From Cyanophora paradoxa (Eukaryota; Glaucocystophyceae; Cyanophorales; Cyanophoraceae): a stretch of 64,000 nucleotides of DNA. Positions 27,006-37,344 of this stretch are shown piece after piece. The position numbers were made by a program, and so were the translations under genes. The first letter of the stretch is position 1; every line of letters starts with the position of its first letter. The stretch lies in the NCBI GenBank assembly GCA_004431415.1, contig QPMI01000584.1:47106-111105 (forward strand). Direction: 5' to 3'. The notes under the pieces were generated by a model that searched no databases, was not told where the DNA came from, and saw only the letters and a program-made list of their open reading frames with translations.

Positions 27006-27135
27006 GATCGATATCGATATATACCGTAAAACACTTTATTAATGCGCCAGATATTAATGCGTTTTTGGACCCGAGCCGCTAATATGGCTATATATATTAA
27101 ATGCGCCCGCGTTTTGAAGCTTTTTGGCTTTGTGA

Positions 27136-27225
27136 GGGGGGTACATAACGCAGTATCTTAGCGTTTCGATATTAATGCGCTCCCAAGTTAATGCGTTTTG
27201 CAGGCGGAAACGCATTAATTTAGCC
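27136..27225 (+). repeat. Dispersed repeat copy 1 (GGGGGTACATAACGCA family)
   Basis: The block GGGGGTACATAACGCA is followed by CTTAGCGTTTCGATATTAATGC and then an imperfect palindrome around TTAATGCGTTTTG. The same order returns at 30,022-30,110; a shorter copy with the first part lies at 28,864-28,880. Copies 1 and 3 are in the same orientation and bracket about 2.8 kb. Confidence 0.6.
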
Positions 27226-27226
27226 G

Positions 27227-27418
27227 GCTAGCCGGAGGGGCAAGCCCCGTGGGCTAGACGAGGCCAGCGGAGGGGGGAAGGAGCTTGAATGGGGGGCCGG
27301 GGCCCGGGGGAAAAGAGCCTATCAGAGCCGCCAGCTAGCCGGAGGGGCAAGCCCCGTGGGCTAGACGAGGCCAGCGGAGGGGGGAAGGAGCTTGGGCCGG
27401 GGCCCGGGGGAAAAGAGG
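27227..27418. repeat. Tandem duplication, about 107-bp period
   Basis: GCTAGCCGGAGGGGCAAGCC starts at 27,227 and again at 27,334. Each unit runs through a purine-rich stretch into GGGCCGGGGCCCGGGGGAAA. The second copy lacks a few bases near its end. Non-coding. Confidence 0.8.
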
Positions 27419-27910
27419 CTAGCTTGGCAAGCCGGCTAGCTAGCGGCTAGCGATTCGTTAGTAGCGAAGGGTTTTGGGCGGTCGAGGCAAGCCGGCTTGC
27501 TAGCGGCTCGAGCCGAATTTCGGGCTGGCTAGGCTTGGCTCGAGCCGGCCCGCGACCCCGCTAGCCGCAAGCCTAGCCTGCATGCGCCGGCGGCGCAGCT
27601 GCCCCCCCGGGCCGGCCCCGCGGCCCCAGCCGAGCGGCCCGCCGGGCCGGGCCCCGCCGGGCCGCCGCCCCCGCGAGCGGGCCCGAGACTGGCCGGCAGT
27701 GGCCGCCAGTGGCCGGCCCCGCGGCCGAGTCGATCCTGAGCTCGAGTCCGGAGTCACGCGATTCGTCGGTTAGAGCGATCGCGAGAGCCAATCATCCCAT
27801 TTGCATTTTTGTATTTTTCACCAATTTCCGCAAAAACATTTGCATAGACTTTGATGGACTGTCATGGACTGTGATGGACATCGTGAGTCGTGAGACTCGT
27901 GACTCGTGAC
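27419..27910. other. GC-rich stretch without confident gene
   Basis: 27,419-27,780 is GC-rich with CGGCTAGC-type words and overlapping ORFs on both strands without recognisable domains. 27,840-27,910 holds short direct repeats of ATGGACTGT and CTCGTGAC, which form the target of the mobile element that follows. Confidence 0.4.
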
Positions 27911-28391
27911 TAGGGCTGGGTTCAGTGGAGCCCCCGGGTCCACTCAGTCAGTGGACTTTTTGCGTCAAAGTCACTCAGTGACAACCAGTGAGTGGGGGGT
28001 ACGTGGGTTTTTACACGAAAAACGACCAAAAACGACCTAAATCTCGCTGAGCTTTAAGGCACTACGTGCCTTAACTGTTTCCACGGGCTTTCGATGTGTT
28101 TAGAGGTCATTTGCAACGCAGCTCGAATTGCAGTGCTTCTCGACGCTGCACACCCTTCGCGCCGCGGCCTGCGGCACTCCGACGTTAAGTACCCCCACGA
28201 CGTTCCACCTAAATTGCTAGGTGGCGGATGGGTCCTATTTTTTGGCGCCGGATACCCCCCCTATGCAGCGCTGGCTGAGGTCCGGCTCACTGGCCTCATA
28301 CATTTTTCTTTGTGCGAGTGAGCCAAAATCTCCACTGAGTCAGTGCAGTGGGACTCTCGACCCTCCACTGGTTTCACTGGACCCAGCCCTA
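27911..28391 (+). mobile_element. hAT-like non-autonomous element (MITE), 481 bp, with 8-bp target duplication
   Basis: Left end TAGGGCTGGGTTCAGTGGA and right end (reverse complement) TAGGGCTGGGTCCAGTGAA match at 17 of 19 positions. Sub-terminal CACTCAGTCAGTGGAC and CACTGACTCAGTGGAG also mirror one another. The element is flanked on both sides by CTCGTGAC (27,903-27,910 and 28,392-28,399). TAGGG ends with 8-bp duplications are typical of hAT transposons. It carries no transposase frame. Caution: CTCGTGAC also recurs in the flanking array, so the duplication could be partly fortuitous. Confidence 0.65.
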
Positions 28392-28439
28392 CTCGTGACT
28401 CGTGAGTCGTGAGTCGTGAGACTCGTGACTCGTGAGTCG

Positions 28440-29150
28440 TACTACTGTGTGGCACGAAATTACCGCGGCATAAATTACCGCGTTAGAAACTCCGGCCCGA
28501 GGGTGGCCAAAATACCGCGGCACCAAATTACCGCGTTTTAAAAAACAACGAGGCTAGCGCTTGTATGAGGCGGTTGAGGCGGTTATTCAGGGGGGTACTG
28601 TATAGGGTAACTTCAGAAGCGAATTACCGCGGTACCGTCGTACCGAATTACCGCGTTTTAAAACATTCTCGACGCGGTAATATTTATAATTGGTACTGCG
28701 GTAATATTAAGTGGGCGCGGTATTATAGTGCCACACGGTGCGGCACGGTATACACGCTCAGCGCGCGGAAGTTACCGTGTTACCGTAGTCTCTCAAAAAC
28801 AAAAATGGATTTTAATGCGGTACCAAATTAATGCGTTTCGAATTAAGCATTTTGGCTGCTGTAGGGGGTACATAACGCATTTTTGCGAAAATGACGATAT
28901 ATTGATGGCACTACCACATCAATCTATCGGGCCCTTCCGAAAGTAGACAAGTCGAGTCTACCTAAACCGAAGTTTACCAGTCTGCCTCACTACGAAGTAG
29001 AAAGTAGCAAAACAGCTGGCCATGAGCCCACCCTAAGAGAGTCCTGTCAAAATAGCTATAGACTGCGCGAGCAAGGTTTCTCGTTTTCCGATAGCCTGCC
29101 TATCCAGCGAACAGCCTACAACAGGATGCATAAGAGCACATCCCTCTAAA
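28440..29150. repeat. Region of AATTACCGCGTTTTAAAA-type repeats
   Basis: AATTACCGCG recurs at about 28,460, 28,530, 28,622 and 28,650, and the reverse CGCGGTAAT near 28,675-28,710. A shorter copy of the GGGGGTACATAACGCA repeat lies at 28,864-28,880. From 28,900 to 29,150 nothing distinctive is seen. Confidence 0.45.
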
Positions 29151-30010
29151 GGGAGTCAGGAAGCAGGAAAGGATCTGCGAAGAAACCCAACCTCAGAGTA
29201 AGGCGGCGATGAAAGAGAAAACGTAGCGTCGCGCGTGTCGCCTACTACTCCTACTTCTATATTTAGGGCGAGAGAAAGAGAAAGGAGGGCGACTGCGGGT
29301 GGCGTGCTTTGCCCCCAACTCCGCCCGCGGCGACCCACGAGGGGCCGCCGCTGGAGCGGTTTGCCAGGAGCGAGCCGCCACCGCGCGCCGGATCGGAGTC
29401 CCTCATCCTCGAGCTCCCGCCGCAGTACGTGAGGATCGATGCGCCGCCGCCGAGACCGCGCCCCAGGCCGCCGCGAGCCGCGCCGGATGTTGCAATTGCC
29501 GTCTCCGAACCGCCTGCGAGCGCCCCGGGTGCCCGCGGAGGGGAAGAGAAGCACGGGCCGCCAAGGGACAAGAACTCGGAGGCGATGCGGAGAGGAGGAA
29601 CCGCGCGCCGGGAGGGGTTGGTGACGCGAGCTGGGAGAGCGCCGGATGGCGCGACGGGCCCCCGCGCAGCGGGCGGCGGTGGGGATGGCGTCAGCTGGCG
29701 ACTAAGGCGATCCTACTCGCTTCGGCTCTGCAGCCTTCTACTCTGCTGGACGCTGTTGGATGGTGCGACCGAAGAGCAACCTGCGCGCTCGCGGGGGATC
29801 CGCCGCGCCCGGGGCGTCCTTACGCGCACGGCGCACGATCCATGGCCAGGACGAGCCCAGATCGGCGCCAGACCCGCCGGGCGTGGCTGTCGATCCTTCC
29901 CGAGATTGCGCTAGCTGGCTAAAGAAGACGAAGCTGCTACGCACTGCCCCCCGCGGGGTGCACGATCGCGAGGGCGCCGCCAAGGCGGCCCTCGCAACCC
30001 CGTACCCCCC
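29151..30010. other. GC-rich block, long ORFs without recognisable domain
   Basis: Overlapping frames of about 200 codons exist on the + strand (29,299-29,922 and 29,309-29,914) and shorter ones on the - strand. They are Arg/Pro/Ala/Gly-rich and share no known motif, which in DNA this GC-rich is expected by chance. No splice pattern like that of the neighbouring genes was found. Probably non-coding. Confidence 0.35.
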
Positions 30011-30021
30011 CGAGGGAATCA

Positions 30022-30185
30022 GGGGGTACATAACGCACTTTTCTTAGCGTTTCGATATTAATGCGGTCCCAAATTAATGCGTTTTGCCAGCAGAAAACGC
30101 ATTAATTTGGGACCGCATTACTTAATTTGTTTTTTGAGAGACCGCATTACTTAAGTGCGCGCATTAATATTACTTAAGTGTTACA
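30022..30185 (+). repeat. Dispersed repeat copy 3 with palindromic TTAATGCG core
   Basis: GGGGGTACATAACGCA and TTAGCGTTTCGATATTAATG as in copy 1, then a clear palindrome: AATTAATGCGTTTTGC, short spacer, AAAACGCATTAATT. Further GACCGCATTACTTAA units follow to 30,180. Possibly the end of a mobile element. Confidence 0.55.
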
Positions 30186-31064
30186 CGGTACCAGTATTTG
30201 GAACCGTATCGCCGCCGATTCGCCGGCGGCCAGTGCCCTATTCGCCGGTACCGGCCGTTGATGGTCCCCGTGATCATGACTCCGATTCATGAGGGGCGCC
30301 GTCACGCCGCTGTGACTCTTGTGATCATGAGTCCCGTCACTGACTCCCATGGCCCATGGGCCATGGCCCATGGCCCGTAAGCCGGCGCCGGCGCGATCTA
30401 TTAAATATTTCCCGCCTGCTAACTTTAGTAAAGTCGAGAATTCGTAGGGGTAGCCCTGTCTCCACCATACAAAAGCCTTATATAATTACTAAAAGTTTAC
30501 CAGCTGCCTGTAAGTAGGGCTCCGGTCCGGGTCGCCTGACCCGCGGGTGGACCCGTGGGTCGCCTGACCCGCGGGTCACGGGTCGAGGTGGTGACCCGGC
30601 GGGTCGGGTCCATACAAGGACATTTTAGCAGGTACCCTCAGCAAAATGCCGCCAAAACGCGCAGCCGGGGTCTAGATCTCCCGAGCCGCCAGCGATGACG
30701 AGCCGCTGCTGCAACAACGCCTGCAACAACAACGGCTGTAAGCCCCTGTAAAAGTTAACCAGCTGCCTGTTTACCAGTTTACCAGCTGCATGCGCGCAGG
30801 TAGCCCTGCAGGCTGCAGCTGTCTCCTGTAGCCCTGTAAAGCGGCAGTTTATTCGCGAAGTACTAATTATTTTCCTGTACTCGATTAACTAGTTCTTCTA
30901 GATCGACATGTACAGTACCCTGTAACCGGTAGTTCGAAACAAATTCGCCGTGTTCAGTGTTCGTTCGTTCGGTAGGCGAGCGACGGTAGCCCCCGTGTTC
31001 ATTGTTCGAATTCAGTGAATTTCGAACATGCATATGTTCGAACTGCGAGCTCGAGCTCCTCGCT

Positions 31065-31066
<2 letters not shown>
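30186..31066. other. Palindrome-rich non-coding stretch
   Basis: Notable parts: CCCATGGGCCATGGCCCATGG palindromes at about 30,345-30,375; GACCCGCGGGTC-type palindromes at 30,520-30,610; the reverse copy of the 25,483 segment at 30,458-30,479. Nothing coding was seen. Confidence 0.45.
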
Positions 31067-31112
<46 letters not shown>

Positions 31113-31126
31113 ACACACACACACAT

Positions 31127-31204
<78 letters not shown>
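31067..31204. repeat. Poly(C) tract followed by (AC)n microsatellite
   Basis: About 30 consecutive C (31,067-31,098) run into a nearly pure AC dinucleotide array to 31,204, broken once by ATGC near 31,125. The mirrored HTHTHT and CVCVCV frames here are artefacts of the array. Confidence 0.95.
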
Positions 31205-31207
<3 letters not shown>

Positions 31208-31765
31208 CCCCCATGGCCAACGGTCCCCACCCCTCGAGCTCTCCGCGGCCGGGGCCCGCGGCCCGGACTCCCGGACTTCGGCGCGCGCGCGGAGAAACCC
31301 GGGCCTCTAGCTCGTGGCAGCCTCGTGCGGATTATTGCGTATATACAGAATGCGTATTATATTACAGAATAGAGGCAGACTAGCCTGTATTTGATGACTC
31401 AGCTGCAGGCCCGCGACACGCGCTAGAAATTAAATGAGCTGTTTCCATCATGCCACGGCGGCCATCATGCATGGGCGGTCCGACGTCGACGTGATTGTAA
31501 CGGTCACGTCAGTGGGGCCGCCCCGCGAGCGAGGGGTGCCGCTCCCGCGTCTGCGCATGCACGCCGCCCCGCCCCCGGAGTCTCGTCAAGCCAGGCCGGG
31601 TAACCCGTCGCCAGGAGCTCGAGGTCCACGCCAGGAGGACGGGGGCCGGGGCGGGGCGGGGCGGGGCGGGGAGGGGCGGGGCGCACGGTGAGGCGGCAGC
31701 CGCGGTCGGCGTGGTGCTCCTCCGTCGGCCTGCGGGGGTCCCGATCGCGACGCGCGGGGCGGGCG

Positions 31766-34461
31766 TCAGCGTCGGAGCGGGCCGGGGGGTGCGGGGGCGG
31801 GGGCGCGCCGGGGCTCGTGGTCGACGTGCACGTGCGCCCGCTCCACCTGCGCCCCGCGCCGCCCGGCGCCGCTGATGGTCAGGCGGGGCCAGGGCCGGGC
31901 TTGGGGCGCTGGCGGGGGGGCTGCAGGCGGAGGTGGAGGGACCGGGAGGGGCGCACGCCCTCCCAGTGCTCGAGCTTCAGCTGGAGCGCCGTCGCGATCT
32001 CGTGCGCCTGCGGGGCGAGGCGGGGCGGGGCGGGGCGGAGGGCTCGGGGGCGTGCGGGGCTCGTGGGCCTGCGGGGCGGGGCGGGGGCCGGGGCGGGCGG
32101 GCCTCGCGGACGGGCATCTCGGGGTCCAGCACCACAGCCACCTGCCCGGCGAGGCTGACTCAGTGAGACGGCCCAACGCCGAGCGGCGGCGGCGGGTTAT
32201 TGGGGGGGGGTCGCCTCCACGTGGTAGAAGGTCCCCTGCGGCGCCGGAAGACCGTCAGACGGCCCCCGGGGCGGGGCGGGCGGGGCGGACGACGTGGTAG
32301 GCGATGAGGGAGGAGACGTAGCGCACGCGCTCGTCGTGGGCGTACGCGATGTAGCTGCCGGGCCGGCGTGAGGCGGGGCGGTCAGCGCGGGCGAGGGCGG
32401 GGGCGGGGGACCAGAGGGCGGAGAGGAGGGCGGGGTCCGCCGAGTGGCCCGCCAGCCGCTTCACCTGCCGTGGCCCGCCCGCCTCGGCCTCGGGCGGGGC
32501 CGGCGGGGCGGGCGGGCGGGGTGGGCGGGCGGGGCGCGCGTGGCCGTGGGACATGTGCGCGTAGTCCGCCACGATCGCCGCCGAGAAGAGCAGCGCCCCT
32601 GGCCCCGCACGCGCCTAAGGCCGCGCCGGCGCGGGGCGGCGCGGGGCTGCTCGAGACGACGGGGCGGGGCGGGGCGGGGCGGACCGAGGGGGTCGACCCA
32701 CCAGTAGTAGTTGGAGCCGACGTACGCGAAGGCCGTCCCCAGCGCCTGCGCCCGCGCGGCTCGGGAAGGGATAGCTCGAGACGGGCGGGGCCGGGGCCCG
32801 GGGGCGCGCGTTGATGGCGACGTCGTTGCGGTGGCTCTTGGCGAAGGCGATGACGGAGGCGTTGTCGCTCCGCGCGCACAGCATCCACAGCACCTGCGCG
32901 CGGGGCGGGACTGGCGGGGCGGGGGCGGGGGCAGGGGAGGGGCGGAGGGCGGCTCGCGCACGAGCTTGAGGGCGATGATGGCGCCCAGGATGGAGGCCGC
33001 GATGGGGCCCAGGAAGAGCTGCCCGGGGGGCCCCCGCCCGCATCGCATCCCGGGGCGCAAGCTAAGGCCGCCGGGCGCCGGCGCCGGCACGGCACCTGCT
33101 CCTCGGGCTTGCCCTCCATCAGCTCCTTCACGCTGTACCTGCGGGCCGGGGCGGCGAGGGCCGTCCGGTCGGGGGCCGGCGGGGCGGGGGCCGGGGGCGG
33201 GCGGGGCGGACGCGACGAGGTTGAACGAGGCGGTGCCCATGATCGCCGCGAAGATGACAACCCCGATCGGCTCCTGCCGCCCCCCGCGCCCCCCGTGAGG
33301 CGGGCCCAGGGCAACGGGAAGCGAAGGGGGGAGGCTCGCCATGCGCGACTTGCCGACGGGGTACCGGTACACGTTCCGGTGGTCCACCGCGCGGTTTGTG
33401 TACCTGCCGGGGTACGTCGAACGAACGGAGGGCGCCCGGCCGTGGGGGTACGGGGAGGGCGCCAGAGGATGAGGGAGCTCAGGATGTCGAGGGCGGATTC
33501 GAGCGTGGAACCGAGGACTGGGGACGGGGCAGCGTCAGACAGCTACGGGGTACGAGGAGCATTGGCGGGGGAGGCGGCGCGCGGGGCACCCGAGAGGGAT
33601 CCCGTCTCGAACACGGCGAGGAGCTGCGGGGGCCCCGTGAGCTCTGGGGAATCTTACGTTAATATTGCTCTCGCACCTTAAAAAAAACGACGACGATGTT
33701 GGCGGTGAAGGAGATGCGAATGAGGGCGCGCGAGTGCGACGCCTGCCGCGCCTTCGGGCGGGCCGGGGCGAGTCAGAGGGCAGCGGCGGCGCGCCCGGGC
33801 AGAGAAAGCGCGGATCCGGACCTCTATGCGCGCGGGGCCCTCCCATCGGCTTTCGACGCTGGCCTGCGGCCCGCGGTCCTGGCCGGGGAGCGCCTCCGCC
33901 CCGAGCGCCGCGGTCCGCGTCCCTTCCTCGAGCCCCTCGCGCAGGTCCCGCCGCAGCTTTTCCGGTAGCCGCTCCTCTACTTCCTCGAACTGCGCGCGTC
34001 TGCTAGAAGCCGCGCGAGCGCTGCCGCGATCCGGGCGCCGGCGCGAGAAGAGAGCTAGCTGGAGCTCGAGCGCCGAATTGCGCGGCGCAACCTCGGGCGG
34101 CGCACGGATCGTATGAGGGAGTTTTGAGCGATATAGAAGCGCCGGAGGCCATCGTCACCGATGCGTTCAAGCTGCGCGCGCCCGGATCGCGGTCAGGCGT
34201 GGAGTCGAAGGGTCAAGCTCGAAGCGAGGCCGGCGCACGTCTTCGTCGCCTACAAGCTTGTCGGTGAATACATTGAGGGGCAACCGATGCGCGCGCGCCG
34301 GCTGCAGCTGCGGCTCTGCACCGGGCTTGCGCGGGGCGGGCGCGGACGCTCGCTTCACATGCGCCGCCTCCTCATCGCGTGTGTGGAGAGAGCCGTAGAG
34401 CGATTCCCACACGCCCGGATGCCGCGGCTGCGGCACCAGCGGGCTCCGCTCGTCCTCCATT
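31766..34461 (-). CDS. Cation diffusion facilitator (Mn/Zn CDF, plant MTP8-11-like), multi-exon
   Basis: Start proposed at 34461 (MEDERSPLVPQPRHPGVW), whose ERSPLV resembles acidic dileucine-type sorting signals of vacuolar transporters. Exons, in order: LRRFYIAQNSLI (34,135), FEEVEERLPEKLRRDLREG (33,985-33,920), RISFTANIVVVFF (33,720-33,680), STLESALDILSSLILW (33,510-33,465; cf. the S..DS.LD..S..ILW helix of Mn-CDFs), RNVYRYPVGKSRM (33,385), IGVVIFAAIMGTASFNLVAS (33,275-33,215), FLGPIAASILGAIIALKLV (33,020-32,960), CARSDNASVIAFAKSHRNDVAIN (the SHRNDV metal-site helix, 32,885-32,815), AFAYVGSNYYWWVDPLG (32,735-32,690), YIAYAHDERVRYVSSLIAYH (32,350-32,300), QVAVVLDPEMPVREA, HEIATALQLKLEHWEGV and VERAHVHVDHEP (31,840-31,800). 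It ends at a TGA at 31,766. Predicted to export or store Mn2+/Zn2+ across an endomembrane by proton exchange. Introns are short and C-rich. Confidence 0.85.
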
Positions 34462-34486
34462 CGAGTGAGCGTACCCCCCGATTGCA
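34462..34486. promoter_or_regulatory. 25-bp divergent spacer between CDF and mTERF genes
   Basis: If both start codons are right, only 25 bases separate the two ATGs, so the two 5' leaders must overlap in antisense or start inside each other. No TATA-like word is seen. Confidence 0.4.
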
Positions 34487-36903
34487 ATGCGGCGGGCCGC
34501 CCGCGTGGCGGCCCTCGCGGCGCGGGCGGACGCGCCCGCGCCGCTGCGTCCAACCGGATCTGTGGTGCGCGAGCCGCCGTCCTACGCGGAGTTCCTCGAG
34601 GCGGTGCTGTCGCCTCGCTCGGACGCGCTCGACGAGCTGGACGAGCCCCGGGCCGCCCGGCCGGCGATGAAACTTCCTCGCCGCGGCGCCTCGAGCTCGC
34701 CCTCGGGCGCCTGGGTGCTCGCCGAGATCAACAAGTGCGTCAGCTCCATCCCGCTCCGCCGTGCCCCGCTCACCGCCGCCGCGCAGCCTGTTCCTGCAGC
34801 CGAGTCTGCAGCTGGCGAGGGGACAGGCGCAGCAGCTGTTCACGTTCGCGGGCGTCAAGTCCCTGGACGAGGACCTCATCCCGCGCGTGCGGCGGCCCTG
34901 GACCAAGGCGGCGCGGTCGATGACAGCCGCGCGGGCGGCCGCCGTCATCGAGGGCGCCGATGAGCAGGCCATGGAGATCGTTTCCGCGCAGCACACGAAC
35001 GGCCTCGACCTCCTGCGCTCCCTCGGTTGCTCGGACGCCGAGCTCCACCAGGCACGCCGCGCGCGCCGTGCCGCGCCGCGCCGCCTCATCTCACGCGCGG
35101 CAGGTGGCGCGCAAGTGCCCGGCGATCCTGCTGCTGCCGCTGGACGAGTACACGTACAAGCTGGTCAGCGTCTTGGTCGGGGCGGGGCTGGGCAAGGACG
35201 GCCTCCGCGCCATCTTCGTCGCCGACCCCCTGCTCATCCGCCGCGACCCCGAGCGCGTCAAGCGAAAGCTCGAGTTCCTCGGGCGCGCCCGGGGCCCCTC
35301 CCCCGCCCTCCCCCCCCCGCGCCCGGCCGCCCGGCCGCTGATGGTGCGCGCGGGGCGGCAGGAACGTGGGGCTGGGGACGGAGGAGATCCTGGCGCTGCT
35401 GCGGGGGGCGCCGTTCGTGCTGCACGGGCGCGCGGCGACGCTGCGCGAGAACTTCGAGCTCCTCGCCGCCGCCGGCTTCGCCCCCGAGCCCGGCGCCCCC
35501 CACTCCATCCTCAAGCTTGTGCGCCCCCGCCCGCCCAACCGCCCGCTCGAAGCGAGCGCGTCCGGCGCGCGGCTGAGGCCCGGGGCGGGGCGGCGCAGCT
35601 CCAGTCGCACCCCCGCGTCCTCACCTCCGACACCGCCCGCCTCGCCGACCGCCTCCGCTTCCTCCAGCACCTCCTCGGCCCCTCCGTGCGCCCCGTACCC
35701 CCCTAACCCTGCCGTACCCCCGACGTCGACGCCCCCCCCCCCCCCCCCCCCCCCAGCTCGTCCCGAAGGCCTCCAAGCACGTGGACCTCCTCCTCCTCGA
35801 CGTCGAGTCGTGCGCCCGCCCCCCCCCCCTCGGGGCGGCCTCGCGCGGGTTCGAACCCGCGGCTGCGCGCGGGCAGGTGCCTGAGGCCGAAGGTGGAGGC
35901 GCTCGCCGCCTTTGGCTTCGACGAGGCGGACGTGCGGCGGGCCTTCCGCGGCGCCCCGCAGCTCGCCTCCGTCGACGTCCCCCGCCACCTCCGCGAGAAG
36001 GCGCCCCGCGCCCCCGCCTCGCAGAAACGCGTACCCCCCTTACCCCACCCCCCCCTCCACCTCCCAGGAGGCGCTCCTGCACGAGCTGGCGGGCCTCTCG
36101 CGGGGGGACTGCGTTCGCGTCTTCTCCAACGCCCCCGGCACCCTCCTCCTCACCCCCCAGACCCTCCGCGCCAAGGTGCCGTACCCCCCCTTCCCGTCGA
36201 GTGCCCCCCTCAATCGAGCGTACCCCGCAGCTGGAGGCGCTGGGCGGGGAGGGCTTCACGCGGGAGCAGCTGCGCCGCGTCCTCCTCGGCTGCACCAAGA
36301 TCCTCACCCTCTGCTTCCCCTCCAACGTCCGCCCGTGGCCGCCCGCCCCGCCTTCGCCCTGCCTCCCGCGCCCCGGCGCCCACGTGCACGCGCCCCGCAG
36401 ATCCTCCCCAAGCTCCGGTGGCTGCGCAGCGTCGCCGGGGTACAGCCCGACGAGGTACGTGGGCATCGCCGCCCGCCCTCCCCCGAGGGCTCCGACCGTG
36501 GCCGTGATGGCGTGCGGGGGGCGGGCAGATCGTGGGCCGCTCGAACGTGCTGGGGATGTCGCTGGAGGGGCGGCTGGCCCCGCGGCACGGGTTCCTGCGG
36601 GCGCGGGGCCGGCTGCCGGCCCCCGGCGAGCCCCTCCTCGCCCGCCTCTGGCGCTTCGAGGACGGCGAGTGGGCCCGCCGCGTCGCCGGCGCCGAGGCGG
36701 CCGAGTTCGCCGCCTGGCGCGCCGCCGCGCCCCGCGCCGCGATGGGCCTCCCGAGGCCCGGCGGCCCCGGCGGGGCCGGCGACGCGGCCGAGGGCGCGGG
36801 CGAGGGAGAGGGAGAGGGGAGTGAGCGCTCCCTCCCCGGCGGCTGTAGATTGTATCTCGACTGTATTATACGAACTGAAGAATGTCACGCCCTCTCGAGA
36901 TAG
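34487..36903 (+). CDS. mTERF-family protein (organellar transcription/translation factor), multi-exon
   Basis: The start at 34487 gives an Arg/Ala-rich, acid-poor leader (MRRAARVAALAARADAPAPL) that would suit mitochondrial or plastid import. Exons then encode a chain of mTERF helix pairs with the typical proline step: GLDLLRSLGCSDAELHQ, VARKCPAILLLPLDEYTYKLV, GLRAIFVADPLLIRRDPERV, GLGTEEILALLRGAPFVLHG (35,366), LQSHPRVLTSDTARLADRLRF, LAAFGFDEADVRRAFRGAPQ, EALGGEGFTREQLRRVLLGCTKIL, ILPKLRWLRSVAG, and the C-terminal NVLGMSLEGRLAPRHGFLRA. The last exon ends at 36,903 after a Gly/Glu-rich tail. One intron (after HQ, 35,051 on) begins with GC (CAG|GCACGC...GCAG). Family assignment is strong; the organelle is inferred. 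Confidence 0.82.
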
Positions 36904-37344
36904 AGATAGGCCCAGGGACAGCGGCGAGCCGAGGGCGGGATCCCGGTCCCGTCCGACGGTCCGCCGCCGGCGTGGGCCCCGATCCGTAGGTTCAGCAGCT
37001 CTCCCACAGGTCGCGAAAAAAGTCGGTCCCTTCAACTCGGTTTGAATGGCAGGGGGAGGGGCGGGGGGAGGGGGGGCGGGGGGTGGGGAGGGGGGGGGGG
37101 GGGCAAGCTCGGAAATGGATCGAGAGGAAATCTCAGCTCGGATTCTAGATCGATTTAGCTAGAGAGGAAAAACAGAGCTCGAAGAGGAGCGGTCCCCCTC
37201 AAAACCCTGGCCCCCGGTCCCATGAACATTCGCATGTGCAGATCTAGCCTTAGTAGAACGCAATTTATTTACACAAAATTCAAGCGGCTAGCGCTGTCCT
37301 CGGGCGAGGTTCTGCCGTGGGGCGGTCCTGGCCAGGAGCTCAGC
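36904..37344. other. Convergent intergenic region with long G-rich tract
   Basis: Between the 3' ends of mTERF and the LEA gene. 37,048-37,104 is an almost pure G tract broken by A, C or T (GGGGAGGGGCGGGGGGAGGG and on), able to form G-quadruplexes, which may help terminate transcription. No gene seen. Confidence 0.5.

Noticed and set aside
29299-29922. 207-aa + strand ORF as a gene
   Set aside because: No domain, overlapping open frames in other phases, and composition expected of GC-rich non-coding DNA.
31002-31383. ORFs coding poly-His/Thr, poly-Cys/Val and poly-Pro
   Set aside because: Direct products of the poly(C)-(AC)n microsatellite on both strands.
35845-35882. tRNA-like T arm (GCGGGTTCGAACCCGC)
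   Set aside because: Only the T-arm-like palindrome is present. The bases upstream encode an mTERF exon and do not form acceptor, D or anticodon arms.
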